Below, in pieces: positions 53,909 to 62,979 of a stretch of DNA of 64,000 nt. Each line of letters begins with the position of its first letter. Within the stretch, counting starts at the first letter, position 1. Position numbers and translations under genes: made by a program. Under the pieces are notes generated by a model, which saw only the letters and a program-made list of their open reading frames with translations, made no database searches and was not told the DNA's origin. The DNA is from Formosa sp. Hel1_31_208. GTDB lineage: Bacteria; Bacteroidota; Bacteroidia; Flavobacteriales; Flavobacteriaceae. Where the stretch lies: NCBI RefSeq assembly GCF_900104785.1, contig NZ_LT629733.1, positions 590,501 through 654,500 of the forward strand. The letters run 5' to 3'.

Positions 53909-55267
53909 TTGAGTTTATTTAAACACGGAAGATATTCAGGGTATTTAAGACCTATTTCATATTTGATTGATTTAAGTATTATCAATGGCTTTGCTATATT
54001 TTATTTTTTCAAAAATATTGATCCTATTATTTTTATTACGTTCACTACCATTTCATGGATAACATTATCTGTATATTCTAAGTTTTACGAAGTTTACCGC
54101 TATACTAGAGAGGTTAAGATTTTTTCTTTGACATTTAGACAAATGGTGATCTTTACCTTAATTATTTTTTCGTTTTCAGGATATTATTACAACTTAAACA
54201 TATACCCAAATACCATCTTTAAGTACATTATTGCCGTATTTTTATCCATTACCTTTGTAAAGTTTGCCATTTATTACTTATTGCAAAAATATCGAGTTTC
54301 ATTTGGGGGTAATTTTAGAAAAACGGTCATTTTCGGAGCTAATAAAAAAACACATGCACTAGAAAATTTTTTTAATAAGAATCCCGAATACGGTTACGTG
54401 CATTCAAAAACCTTTAGCCTTGAACAGAAGAAAGATATAGACCTAGAACCTTATTTTCAATATATTATAGACGAATATGTTGATGAGATTTATTGTTCAA
54501 TATCAGAACTCTCCAACAAACAAATTGATGAGATCTCCGATTTTGCCGATAACAATCTAAAAATTCTGAAATTCTTACCTGATAACAAGGAAATCTATTC
54601 TAAGAAACTGAAATACGAGTATTACGATTACATACCCATTATATCTTTAAGAAACATTCCTTTAGAAGATTCTTTTAATATGGTGGTAAAACGTATGTTC
54701 GATATCTTATTTTCTAGTTTGGTCATCATATTTATTTTGTCTTGGTTAACTCCTATTATTGCCATATTGATAAAGTTAGAATCTAAAGGTCCTGTATTTT
54801 TCAAGCAATCTCGAAATGGATTTAACTACAAAGAGTTTGACTGTTATAAGTTTAGATCAATGACGCCTAATAAAGATGCACATTTGTATCAAGCAACTCG
54901 TGGTGATCAGCGTATTACTAAGATTGGAAAGTTGATTAGAAAAACCAGTATAGACGAATTACCTCAGTTTTTCAATGTGCTTTTTGGGGATATGTCTGTT
55001 GTTGGTCCAAGACCGCATATGGTAAGTCATACTAATATGTATGCAAAGAGAGTTGATAAATTTATGGTGCGTCACTTTGTTAAACCTGGGATCACAGGTT
55101 TAGCTCAGGTAAGCGGTTTTCGCGGAGAAATTGAAACGGATAAAGACATTATTGGCCGTGTGAAATACGATATATTTTATATCGAAAACTGGTCATTATT
55201 ATTAGATCTTAAAATCATCACCCAAACCTTTGTTAATGCCGTTAAAGGGGAAGATAAAGCCTACTAA
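53909..55267 (+). CDS. Initiating polyprenyl-phosphate hexose-1-phosphate transferase (PHPT)
   Basis: A 452-residue WbaP/WcaJ-type enzyme that loads the first sugar phosphate on undecaprenyl phosphate. There are about four N-terminal helices (residues 15-130), a Rossmann-like middle (near 140-250), and the catalytic bacterial sugar transferase domain from residue 263: KRMFDILFSS, PVFFKQSRNGFNYKEFDCYKFRSM, RKTSIDELPQFFNVLFGDMSVVGPRPH and KPGITGLAQVSGFRGE. The start is TTG at 53909. It is the last plus-strand gene of the locus and overlaps the opposing gene by four bases. Confidence 0.94.
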   Translation: MSLFKHGRYSGYLRPISYLIDLSIINGFAIFYFFKNIDPIIFITFTTISWITLSVYSKFYEVYRYTREVKIFSLTFRQMVIFTLIIFSFSGYYYNLNIYPNTIFKYIIAVFLSITFVKFAIYYLLQKYRVSFGGNFRKTVIFGANKKTHALENFFNKNPEYGYVHSKTFSLEQKKDIDLEPYFQYIIDEYVDEIYCSISELSNKQIDEISDFADNNLKILKFLPDNKEIYSKKLKYEYYDYIPIISLRNIPLEDSFNMVVKRMFDILFSSLVIIFILSWLTPIIAILIKLESKGPVFFKQSRNGFNYKEFDCYKFRSMTPNKDAHLYQATRGDQRITKIGKLIRKTSIDELPQFFNVLFGDMSVVGPRPHMVSHTNMYAKRVDKFMVRHFVKPGITGLAQVSGFRGEIETDKDIIGRVKYDIFYIENWSLLLDLKIITQTFVNAVKGEDKAY

Positions 55268-56427
55268 AGTAGTGCGATTAAATCGATCAATTGTTTGTTG
55301 AAATCAAATTGAACTAACGCAGTATTTTGTATCTTTTTTCGTCTTACTTCGGAAAGTTCAACACCATCAATAGTTGATAAAACATGATTTAAATCTTTGT
55401 AATCTCCAGCTTTTGCAACCCATCCCAAGTTTAATCTGTTTATAATTCCTTCTCCTTCGCCGCCTCCAAAATATACCATTGGCAACCCTAAACTCGCGTA
55501 TTCGAAAATTTTAGAAGGGACACTTCCATATATGCGATTTAGCAAAGGGATGATAGCAATATTATAATGCAACAACTGTGAATGCAATTCTTGTCTGCTA
55601 ACATGACCATGATAAAATATAGGTAATTCAGGATGCTCTTTGATAAACTGTTCAATTTTAATTTGTTCTGCACCAGAACCATATATGTGTAATTCTGTAT
55701 CTGGACAATCTAACTCTTGACATAGTTTATAAATACCTTGCGCAATTCCTAAAAGACCTGCATAAACAATTTTTAGTCTGCCCTCTGTAGCGTGTTTTGT
55801 GATAGTGGGAGCTATAAAATCAGGGAAATTTCGATATAAAAAGGTGGATTTATCAGAAAAAATGGACTTTACATGAGTTAATATTTCATCACTTTGTCCT
55901 AATACTAGATTAGCCCTTTTATAATTAAATCGTTCAATTTTTTCAAGAAGTTTATAACTAAAGTTTTTCTTAAAGGCACCCAATTCTAAACCGGCTATAG
56001 GCCAAAGATCACTGACGTTTAGAATAAGGTTCCTGCCTTTGCTTTTTATACATAGCATACATGTAAACGCTACAAGTAATGGAGGTGATTGTATGATTAC
56101 GGTTTTAGGTAATTTATGCCATATAAAAAACCATAATAGACTAAGGCTGTAGGATATCATGGCAAATAAGCGGAATAATTTATGTTTTGAATTGCTAGCA
56201 TAAATCCAAAGACGGTGTACGTTGATATTATTTTCTGTTGAACGTTGTTTAAATTTACCCCTATAGGCTTCAAAAATTTTACCCGTGGGATAATTGGGTA
56301 ATGGTGTCAAAACACTCACTTCAAAACCATGCTTTTGCAAACCATTGGCTAAATGAAATATTCTATTTGAGGCTGCACCTATTTCAGGAGGATAATAGCT
56401 CGTTATGATTAAAATATCTCTGTTCAT
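55264..56427 (-). CDS. Glycosyltransferase family 4 (WbuB-like)
   Basis: A 387-residue GT-B enzyme. It starts ILIITSYYPPEIGAASNRIFHLA, then VSVLTPLPNYPTGKIF, LNVSDLWPIAGLELGAF and, in the donor domain, GLLGIAQGIYKLC and the SVPSKIFEYASLGLPMVYF motif. These fit WbuB/WcaI-like fucosamine- or deoxyhexose-type transferases. It is on the opposite strand from the main locus and forms a pair with the CapK-like gene (one-base overlap). Confidence 0.88.
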   Translation of the reverse strand: MNRDILIITSYYPPEIGAASNRIFHLANGLQKHGFEVSVLTPLPNYPTGKIFEAYRGKFKQRSTENNINVHRLWIYASNSKHKLFRLFAMISYSLSLLWFFIWHKLPKTVIIQSPPLLVAFTCMLCIKSKGRNLILNVSDLWPIAGLELGAFKKNFSYKLLEKIERFNYKRANLVLGQSDEILTHVKSIFSDKSTFLYRNFPDFIAPTITKHATEGRLKIVYAGLLGIAQGIYKLCQELDCPDTELHIYGSGAEQIKIEQFIKEHPELPIFYHGHVSRQELHSQLLHYNIAIIPLLNRIYGSVPSKIFEYASLGLPMVYFGGGEGEGIINRLNLGWVAKAGDYKDLNHVLSTIDGVELSEVRRKKIQNTALVQFDFNKQLIDLIALL

Positions 56428-57749
56428 TATTCTTTTGTAACTAAAGAGGTAAATTGTTTTAGTTTCCCACTTTTAGACCGTTTTAATTCTTGTAGTCTTT
56501 CAAATGTAATGGTTAACCCGTCTTCAAGATAGTTGATCATTTCTTGTATAATAGTATTTATTTTTCCTTCGGAAAGGGCTTTGGTACTCACATATTTTAT
56601 TTTGAAATGCTCCTTTTTAAGCTGTTCAATAACAAATTCTTTTACATTGCCATCATCCTCGATGATGCTTTTAGTAATATAATAAAAAGTCAATCCAGCA
56701 GCTTTTTTTCCACTTGGTAATATGGCAATGTCATTGGTTCGACCAATTAATGTTTTTAAGATGGGTAGTCGCAAAGTGGAATGTTCTGAAATAACTCCGA
56801 GGTCACCAATATCATATCTTACAAAAGGATGCGCTTTATTATATAATGAAGTAATAACTATCCGACCTTCTTCGCCATGAGGTAATATGCGGTCATTAGA
56901 GTCTAAAATCTCAATATATAAGGTCTCGCTATTGAGTTGCCATTCGTTTTTTTGGTTTTGAAAGGCGATGAGGTCTAATTCTGAAGCACCATATTCATTT
57001 ATAACTGGAATTCCAAAGTAGGTTTCCATGAGCGTTTTGTCCTTATCGAATAACATTTCTGAGGTGACAATACATGCGCTTAATGAAGGACAAATCGTTT
57101 TCAATATGAGTTGTTTTCGCTCTAAGAACTTTGCGAATTGCACAATAGAACTCGTATAGCCGTTGATATAAACAAAAGCTGTTGATTCGAATTTTTTTAA
57201 ATGTTTTTCAAAAGCTGTATCACTTAAATCGAACACTGAAAAACGAAATCGGTTACTCAATACATCTTTAATACGTTCTTTGTAATAGCCTTTTTTATCC
57301 AAAGGGATACCGTAAAAACGCGCCTGCTTAGAGGTGTTAAAATCTAATCCATACCATCCAAATCTGTTTTGTATAATTGCCCAAGTCATGGCATGACAAA
57401 ACTTATCTTTTGCAAACACAAATGGATCTCCAGAAGAACCCGAGGTTTTGTTGACGTAAACTGTCTTTGTTGAGAAACTTTCCGATAATCGTTCTTCAAG
57501 TGGCAGCTGTAAATGTCTCTTCGTCATGACAGGTATAGAATTCCAGTCTTTTGTATCAATGGTGCCAATGAAGGATGCATAGAATGAGTTATGAGCCAAA
57601 TGATAAGATACAATATCACGCCGTTTTTGTATGATGTGGCGCTCAAAATCCTGACTGTTCTTACTTTGGATGCGCAATAGCTCGTCTTTAGCCTTATTTA
57701 AAGGAAAGCCATTTAACCGTAAAGAAAAATCAAAGACGTTCAAAAACAA
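56427..57749 (-). CDS. CapK/PaaK-like adenylate-forming enzyme
   Basis: A 440-residue protein of the phenylacetate-CoA ligase/CapK family found in capsule loci. The AMP-binding motif is YVNKTSGSSGDPFVFAKD (near residue 100), followed by a SEML segment, INEYGASELDLIAFQ and VRYDIGDLG. Capsule-associated CapK proteins are thought to activate an acid that decorates the glycan. The start is TTG at 57749; no earlier ATG is available. It is transcribed away from purD, and no TAnnTTTG match was found for it. Confidence 0.85.
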   Translation of the reverse strand: MFLNVFDFSLRLNGFPLNKAKDELLRIQSKNSQDFERHIIQKRRDIVSYHLAHNSFYASFIGTIDTKDWNSIPVMTKRHLQLPLEERLSESFSTKTVYVNKTSGSSGDPFVFAKDKFCHAMTWAIIQNRFGWYGLDFNTSKQARFYGIPLDKKGYYKERIKDVLSNRFRFSVFDLSDTAFEKHLKKFESTAFVYINGYTSSIVQFAKFLERKQLILKTICPSLSACIVTSEMLFDKDKTLMETYFGIPVINEYGASELDLIAFQNQKNEWQLNSETLYIEILDSNDRILPHGEEGRIVITSLYNKAHPFVRYDIGDLGVISEHSTLRLPILKTLIGRTNDIAILPSGKKAAGLTFYYITKSIIEDDGNVKEFVIEQLKKEHFKIKYVSTKALSEGKINTIIQEMINYLEDGLTITFERLQELKRSKSGKLKQFTSLVTKE

Positions 57750-57847
57750 AAAGTGTTAGTATTTCTGGTAAAGTAAAGAAAAAAAGTCTTGTCAGGAAAC
57801 TTCGTAAAAGCTAAAAACGATTATTTTTACACAAACAAATTGAAACG

Positions 57848-59119
57848 ATGACAATTTTAATTCTTGGTTCGGGAGGGAGAGAACATACTTTCGCTTGGAA
57901 AATAGCACAAAGCCCATTATGCGACAAACTTTTTGTTGCTCCCGGAAACTCTGGCACAGCTCAAATAGCGACTAACGTTAATTTAAAAGTAACAGACTTT
58001 GAAGCAATCAAAGTTTTGGTTATTCAGCATAACATTGAGATGGTTGTCGTTGGACCAGAAGACCCCTTAGTTCAAGGGATACATGATTTCTTTTTGGATG
58101 ATAACCTATTGAAAGGGGTTGCAGTTATTGGTCCTCAAAAAGCCGCAGCAGAATTAGAAGGTAGTAAGGAATTTGCTAAAGAGTTTTTATTTAGACACCA
58201 TATTCCTACCGCTGCATATAAAAGTTTTGACGCAACAAATGTAGAAGAAGGGTATCGTTTTTTAGAAACATTAAAACCACCATATGTATTAAAAGCTGAT
58301 GGTTTAGCTGCGGGAAAGGGCGTATTGATATTGAATAATCTCGACGAAGCTAAAGCCGAACTTAAAAATATGCTTGTTGAAGCTAAATTTGGAGTGGCAA
58401 GTTCTAAAGTGGTCATTGAGGAATTCTTAGATGGGATAGAATTGAGTTGCTTCGTTCTTACTGATGGGAAGAGTTATAAAATGCTACCAACAGCAAAAGA
58501 CTATAAGCGCATAGGAGAAGGCGATACAGGCTTGAATACTGGAGGAATGGGAGCTATATCACCTGTGCCTTTTGCCTCAGAAGAGTTTCTTCATAAAATT
58601 GAAGATCGTATCGTAAAACCAACCATTGAGGGTCTAAAAAAGGACAACTTACCGTATAAAGGGTTTGTCTTTATTGGGATTATTAAAGTAGGGAATGATC
58701 CTAAAGTGATTGAATACAATGTGCGAATGGGTGATCCTGAAACTGAAGTGGTATTGCCAAGATTGAAGACAGATATTGTTGAAATCTTTAAGGCAATTTC
58801 AGAAGAACGATTAAATGAGATTGAAATAGAAATAGATCAAAGAGCCGCAACAACAGTAATGTTAGTCTCTGGAGGTTATCCTGAGGCCTATGAAAAAGGA
58901 AAAGAAATAACAGGATTAGAACACATCGTAGATTCAATCCCATTTCACGCTGGAGCTATTGTAAAAGGAGATAAAATCGTAACATCTGGAGGACGCGTGA
59001 TGGCAATCACTTCATATGGTAATACATACCAAGAAGCCATAAAAAAATCTTATCAAAACATAGAAAAACTATATTTTGATAAGATGGATTATCGAAAAGA
59101 TATTGGTTTTGATTTATAA
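57848..59119 (+). CDS. purD: Phosphoribosylamine-glycine ligase (GARS)
   Basis: Second step of de novo purine synthesis, 423 residues, ATP-grasp fold. Signatures are ILGSGGREHTFAWKIAQS at the start, VVGPEDPLVQGI, LKADGLAAGKGVLI, the DYKRIGEGDTGLNTGGMGAISP active-site region and YNVRMGDPETEVVLPRL. It has its own transcript unit after the capsule locus and ends tail-to-tail with the DUF6341-type gene. Confidence 0.98.
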   Translation: MTILILGSGGREHTFAWKIAQSPLCDKLFVAPGNSGTAQIATNVNLKVTDFEAIKVLVIQHNIEMVVVGPEDPLVQGIHDFFLDDNLLKGVAVIGPQKAAAELEGSKEFAKEFLFRHHIPTAAYKSFDATNVEEGYRFLETLKPPYVLKADGLAAGKGVLILNNLDEAKAELKNMLVEAKFGVASSKVVIEEFLDGIELSCFVLTDGKSYKMLPTAKDYKRIGEGDTGLNTGGMGAISPVPFASEEFLHKIEDRIVKPTIEGLKKDNLPYKGFVFIGIIKVGNDPKVIEYNVRMGDPETEVVLPRLKTDIVEIFKAISEERLNEIEIEIDQRAATTVMLVSGGYPEAYEKGKEITGLEHIVDSIPFHAGAIVKGDKIVTSGGRVMAITSYGNTYQEAIKKSYQNIEKLYFDKMDYRKDIGFDL

Positions 59120-59120
59120 A

Positions 59121-59354
59121 TTATAGGTAAGAATGAGAAGTGATACTCTTGTCTTCTTCATTATTATCATTGAATTTTTTAAGTTGTAACATCCAATACA
59201 CCATGGCTAATATTCCAATGATGATAAAAAGCCATGAAAATATATTGGCTGTCCACCAATTTTCTAATTCTAGGGCTCTTAACCAATCATAGGGTGCAAA
59301 TAAAACATTAACAAATAAGTCTTCTATAGCGTAAAAAAAGTCTTTCATTTTCAA
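59121..59354 (-). CDS. Small membrane protein, DUF6341-like
   Basis: A 77-residue protein with one strong transmembrane helix (about residues 37-57) and an amphipathic N-terminus with FAPYDWLRALELENWWTANIFSW, followed by an acidic tail. It resembles the small flavobacterial DUF6341 proteins that sit next to DUF6427 and upp. The function is unknown. The start may be either of the two Met codons at residues 1 and 3. A TAATTTTG promoter lies upstream. Confidence 0.75.
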   Translation of the reverse strand: MKMKDFFYAIEDLFVNVLFAPYDWLRALELENWWTANIFSWLFIIIGILAMVYWMLQLKKFNDNNEEDKSITSHSYL

Positions 59355-59409
59355 GATGTTTTTTAGAAACTCTTCATGAGCTTCAAGGTATAATCATATA
59401 TTTACAATG

Positions 59410-59417
59410 CAAAATTA
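59410..59417 (-). promoter_or_regulatory. Promoter -7 element for the DUF6341-like gene (TAATTTTG)
   Basis: Minus-strand exact match to TAnnTTTG, 55 bases upstream of the ATG at 59354. Confidence 0.55.
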
Positions 59418-59445
59418 CATATTTTTTTCAATTTAAGACACATCA

Positions 59446-60369
59446 ATGATTTCAAATTTTTTTAGCAAATCAAAACCTATTCACTATATCGTGATAAGTA
59501 TGATGTTACTGGTCATTTACATTTGGAGTAAATTTATAAACAGTAATAACAGTTTTGATTTATTTTATTTTACCGAGCAGTTAGGTCTTTTTTTGATGGC
59601 CCTGCTATCCGTTTTCGTCTTTGATTTTTTCGTAACTAGAAATAGTTTAACAAAGAAAAACAGTTATAGCATCTTACTTTTTGTCTTATTTTTTGCCTTG
59701 ATGCCACAAACGTTGAGTAATACATCTGCATTGCTATCAAATTTATTCGTTTTATTGGCATTACGTCGGTTAATTAGTTTGAGATCACAAAAAGAGGTGA
59801 AGAAAAAATTGTTTGATTCTGCATTTTGGATAAGTATTGCGATATTGTTCTATACTTGGTCCGCTGTATTTCTTGTCCTTGTTTTTGCAGCATTATTAGT
59901 ATACCGAATAAGCGATTTAAAAAACTACATTATCCCTTGCATTGGTGTGGCCACCGTTGCGGTTTTAGTTATTTCATATTTGGTGGTTATAGATGTGGAC
60001 ATTCTCAATTACACAGTTGGTTTTTTTGACATCAGTTTTGATTTTAGTCCTTTAAATTCAAAACAAATTATCATTGGCGCGACATTGTTATTTTCGGTTG
60101 GGTTGTGGTCTTTGTTTTATTATATTCAGAATATAAAATCCCAAATGAAAAGTTATAGGCCGTCATTTTCTTTAATACTAATTGCAGTACTTTTAGGATT
60201 GCTAATAGTTGGATTTGCGCCCACTAAAAATGGAAGTGAATTTATTTTTCTCTTTGCCCCTTTAGCAATTATTATCACGAATTATCTTGAAGGAATTTCA
60301 GAAAAATGGTTTAAAGAGACCTTGCTTTGGGTTATGTTATTAACGCCTGTAGCTATTTTATTGTTGTAA
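59446..60369 (+). CDS. Polytopic membrane protein, DUF6427-like
   Basis: A 307-residue hydrophobic protein with about nine to ten transmembrane helices and no soluble domain. The opening MISNFFSKSKPIHYIVISMMLL and the adjacency to the DUF6341-like gene and upp fit the DUF6427 family of Flavobacteriia. The function is unknown. It overlaps the convergent upp gene by 12 bases. Confidence 0.75.
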   Translation: MISNFFSKSKPIHYIVISMMLLVIYIWSKFINSNNSFDLFYFTEQLGLFLMALLSVFVFDFFVTRNSLTKKNSYSILLFVLFFALMPQTLSNTSALLSNLFVLLALRRLISLRSQKEVKKKLFDSAFWISIAILFYTWSAVFLVLVFAALLVYRISDLKNYIIPCIGVATVAVLVISYLVVIDVDILNYTVGFFDISFDFSPLNSKQIIIGATLLFSVGLWSLFYYIQNIKSQMKSYRPSFSLILIAVLLGLLIVGFAPTKNGSEFIFLFAPLAIIITNYLEGISEKWFKETLLWVMLLTPVAILLL

Positions 60370-61017
60370 TTTTTTCCCGAACGATAGATCTCCAGCATCT
60401 CCTAACCCTGGGACTATATAGCCCTTATCACTCAGTGTACTATCAATTGCAGCAATCCACAAATGTGAGTTTTCTGAAAAGTGACTAGCAACTAAATCGA
60501 CACCGTCTTGAGCACCAATAACACTAATAAGGTGAATGTCTTTTGGAGTTCCAAATGGCTTCAAAGCCTCAAAAGTTGCCACCATTGATTGACCTGTTGC
60601 TAGCATAGGGTCTGCTAAAATAAGTGTTTTACCCTCTAAATTTGGGCAAGCCAAATATTCAACAACAATCTCAAACGATTCTGTATTGGATTTATGATAC
60701 CGATACGCCGAAATAAAAGCGTTGTCTGCGCCGTCAAAGTAATTCAAAAGACCATTGTGTAAGGGTAAACCAGCTCTTAAGATCGAACATAATACAATTT
60801 CATTACTGCATAATTTAGTGTGACTTTGACCCAGAGGAGTCGTTATCGTTTTTGATGCATACGCTAAGGTTTTACTCATTTCATAACATAGAACCTCCCC
60901 TATACGTTCAACGTTTCTTCTAAATCGCATACGGTCATTTTGTAGGTCTATATCACGTATTTCAGAAATAAAAGAATTTAAAATAGAATTATCTTCAGAA
61001 AGATTATGAATATGCAT
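60358..61017 (-). CDS. upp: Uracil phosphoribosyltransferase
   Basis: Pyrimidine salvage enzyme making UMP from uracil and PRPP, 219 residues. The PRPP-binding motif is LILADPMLATGQSMVATFEAL, preceded by CSILRAGLPLHNGLLNYF; the C-terminal uracil-binding loop is KGYIVPGLGDAGDLSFG. The length is slightly above that of E. coli Upp, as is common in Bacteroidota. No convincing promoter element was found on its strand in the 70-base divergent gap. Confidence 0.96.
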   Translation of the reverse strand: MHIHNLSEDNSILNSFISEIRDIDLQNDRMRFRRNVERIGEVLCYEMSKTLAYASKTITTPLGQSHTKLCSNEIVLCSILRAGLPLHNGLLNYFDGADNAFISAYRYHKSNTESFEIVVEYLACPNLEGKTLILADPMLATGQSMVATFEALKPFGTPKDIHLISVIGAQDGVDLVASHFSENSHLWIAAIDSTLSDKGYIVPGLGDAGDLSFGKKLQQ

Positions 61018-61061
61018 GTATTAGGCGCGTTATTTAGTCGGTTAAAGTTAATAATAACTTA

Positions 61062-61069
61062 TATATTTG
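61062..61069 (+). promoter_or_regulatory. Promoter -7 element for the DUF4254 gene (TATATTTG)
   Basis: Exact TAnnTTTG match, 19 bases before the ATG at 61089. Confidence 0.7.
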
Positions 61070-61088
61070 CACTTTAAATTCACACATT

Positions 61089-61697
61089 ATGTTTTCAGAA
61101 AACGCAAATAAATTATTTCAAGAGGTTATTGAAAAGTACCATATTATAAATTCGGTCGATCAACCGTTTTCTAATGTTTACAACAAAGATTCAAACCTAA
61201 TTGAACATTTATTATACCGAAAGTGTTGGATTGACACTGTCCAATGGCACTACGAAGATATTATTCGCGACCCACAAATAGATCCTGTAGCCGCTTTAAA
61301 ACTAAAACGTCAAATTGATGCTTCCAATCAAGATAGAACAGATATGGTCGAGTATATTGACAGTTATTTTCTAGAAAAGTATAAAACTGTAATCGCAAAA
61401 CCTGACGCTACGATTAATACCGAGAGTCCGGCATGGGGAATAGACAGATTATCAATTTTAGCACTTAAAATCTACCATATGAATGAAGAGGCTACACGAG
61501 AAAATGCTTCGACAAGCCATCGTGAGTCATGCCAAAAAAAGCTACAGATACTGCTAGAACAACGAGTAGATTTATCTACAGCAATTGATACTTTGTTAGA
61601 AGATATTAGTAAAGGTGACAAGTACATGAAAGTATATAAGCAAATGAAAATGTATAATGATGACGAACTTAACCCTGTGTTAAGAAGTCAAAAATAA
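61089..61697 (+). CDS. DUF4254-family protein
   Basis: A 202-residue soluble, largely helical protein of the DUF4254 family. Recognisable features are HLLYRKCWIDTVQWHYEDIIRDP and LKRQIDASNQDRTDMVEYID, followed by AWGIDRLSILALKIYHM. The function is unknown. It precedes a glycosyltransferase-9 gene in many Bacteroidota, so a link to lipopolysaccharide core assembly is possible from context. Confidence 0.85.
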   Translation: MFSENANKLFQEVIEKYHIINSVDQPFSNVYNKDSNLIEHLLYRKCWIDTVQWHYEDIIRDPQIDPVAALKLKRQIDASNQDRTDMVEYIDSYFLEKYKTVIAKPDATINTESPAWGIDRLSILALKIYHMNEEATRENASTSHRESCQKKLQILLEQRVDLSTAIDTLLEDISKGDKYMKVYKQMKMYNDDELNPVLRSQK

Positions 61698-61716
61698 TAC
61701 GGTCTTAAATTATGTC

Positions 61717-61733
61717 TTCCCTTTCTTAGGGAA
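61717..61733 (+). terminator. Possible weak terminator after the DUF4254 gene
   Basis: The stem TTCCCT / AGGGAA with loop TTCTT is followed by an interrupted T-rich stretch (AATTTCTTTT). The short stem makes it uncertain. Confidence 0.35.
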
Positions 61734-61776
61734 AATTTCTTTTGGGGTTTGAACCAAAAACTGGAAGGGTTAAAAG

Positions 61777-62796
61777 ATGCCAAAACCAAAACACATCCTA
61801 GTTATTCGTCTCTCTGCTATGGGCGACGTTGCAATGACCGTTCCTGTAATAAGTGCATTTAGAGAACAATACCCAGAGGTTAAACTTACGATATTAACAA
61901 AGCCTTTTTTTAAACCATTATTTAGAAACATACCCAATATTCAAGTTGTAGAGATAGAGATAAAAGGACGTCACAAAGGTGTATACGGGCTCTGGAAACT
62001 ATCAAGAGAACTCAGTCTTTTGCAATTTGATGCAATAGCAGATTTACATAATGTATTGCGCAGTACCATTTTGAAATTTTTTCTCTTTGGAAAAGAGGCG
62101 GTACAAATAAATAAGGGAAGACAGGAGAAAAAAGCTTTAGTTAGTGGGAAAAAATTTGAGCAATTAAAAAGCACCCATCAACGTTATGCCGATGTTTTTT
62201 TGCGTTTAGGCTATCCGATAGACATCACTTCAGTCCAGTTTCCTCAAAAAGAAAATCTATCATCGAAGTATCTAGAAGTTATTGGCGAAGAACCAAAAAA
62301 GTGGATTGGTGTTGCGCCTTTTGCGGCATACAAGGGGAAACAGTATCCTTTAGATTTAATGACTTCAGTAATCGAAACCTTATCAGAAGACTTTAAGGTA
62401 TTGTTGTTTGGTGCAGGAGATGAGGAATCTAAAAGACTTCAAGAAATCGCTACTCAATATGAAAACGTTATTAATTTAGCAGGTGTGTTTTCATTATCTG
62501 AAGAATTAGATATTATATCTAACCTTGATGTGATGCTCTCTATGGATTCTGGAAATGCGCATTTAGCAGCAATGCTTGGTATAAAGGTAATTTCAGTTTG
62601 GGGAATAACACATCCATATGCTGGCTTTTTACCGTTTAATCACACCATCGATTCTGCAATAATAGCCGATAAAAGCAGGTATCCTAAAATTCCGACTTCA
62701 GTTTATGGGAATAAGCATCCGGAGGGTTATGAAAAGGTCATGAACAGCATACCTCCGCAACAAATTGTATCTAAGGTTATTTCAGAACTCATTTGA
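61777..62796 (+). CDS. Glycosyltransferase family 9 (heptosyltransferase-like)
   Basis: A 339-residue GT-B enzyme related to ADP-heptose:LPS heptosyltransferases. The N-terminal ILVIRLSAMGDVAMTVPVI motif, DLHNVLRS, and the donor-site signature LSMDSGNAHLAAMLGIKVISVWG are intact. It probably adds a core sugar in lipopolysaccharide synthesis on the cytoplasmic face. No promoter match was seen; a 79-base gap separates it from the DUF4254 gene. Confidence 0.92.
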   Translation: MPKPKHILVIRLSAMGDVAMTVPVISAFREQYPEVKLTILTKPFFKPLFRNIPNIQVVEIEIKGRHKGVYGLWKLSRELSLLQFDAIADLHNVLRSTILKFFLFGKEAVQINKGRQEKKALVSGKKFEQLKSTHQRYADVFLRLGYPIDITSVQFPQKENLSSKYLEVIGEEPKKWIGVAPFAAYKGKQYPLDLMTSVIETLSEDFKVLLFGAGDEESKRLQEIATQYENVINLAGVFSLSEELDIISNLDVMLSMDSGNAHLAAMLGIKVISVWGITHPYAGFLPFNHTIDSAIIADKSRYPKIPTSVYGNKHPEGYEKVMNSIPPQQIVSKVISELI

Positions 62797-62824
62797 AAAA
62801 AGCCCCATTCCATAAGAATGAGGC
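62795..62824 (-). terminator. Intrinsic terminator of the ferredoxin reductase gene
   Basis: On the minus strand GCCTCATTC pairs with GAATGGGGC (one U-G wobble, loop TTATG), followed by six T residues. The remaining 155 bases between this hairpin and the reductase stop show no other feature. Confidence 0.75.
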
Positions 62825-62979
62825 ATGATTTAGTGTTTTTAGATAATTTCTGTGATTAAGCCCTAATCAGTAACCGATTTATTTTGATTGGGTTTGCACA
62901 TTAAGAATATGCTTGATTATCTTTTGTTTTCTCGATAAAAACACAAGTAACAGGTTTTTGTTTTCAGAGGCTTATTAAT

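Noticed and set aside
55261..55272. Short palindrome CTAC-TAAA-GTAG at the convergent end of the capsule locus
   Set aside because: The stem is only four base pairs with no U-tract, so it cannot be supported as a terminator.
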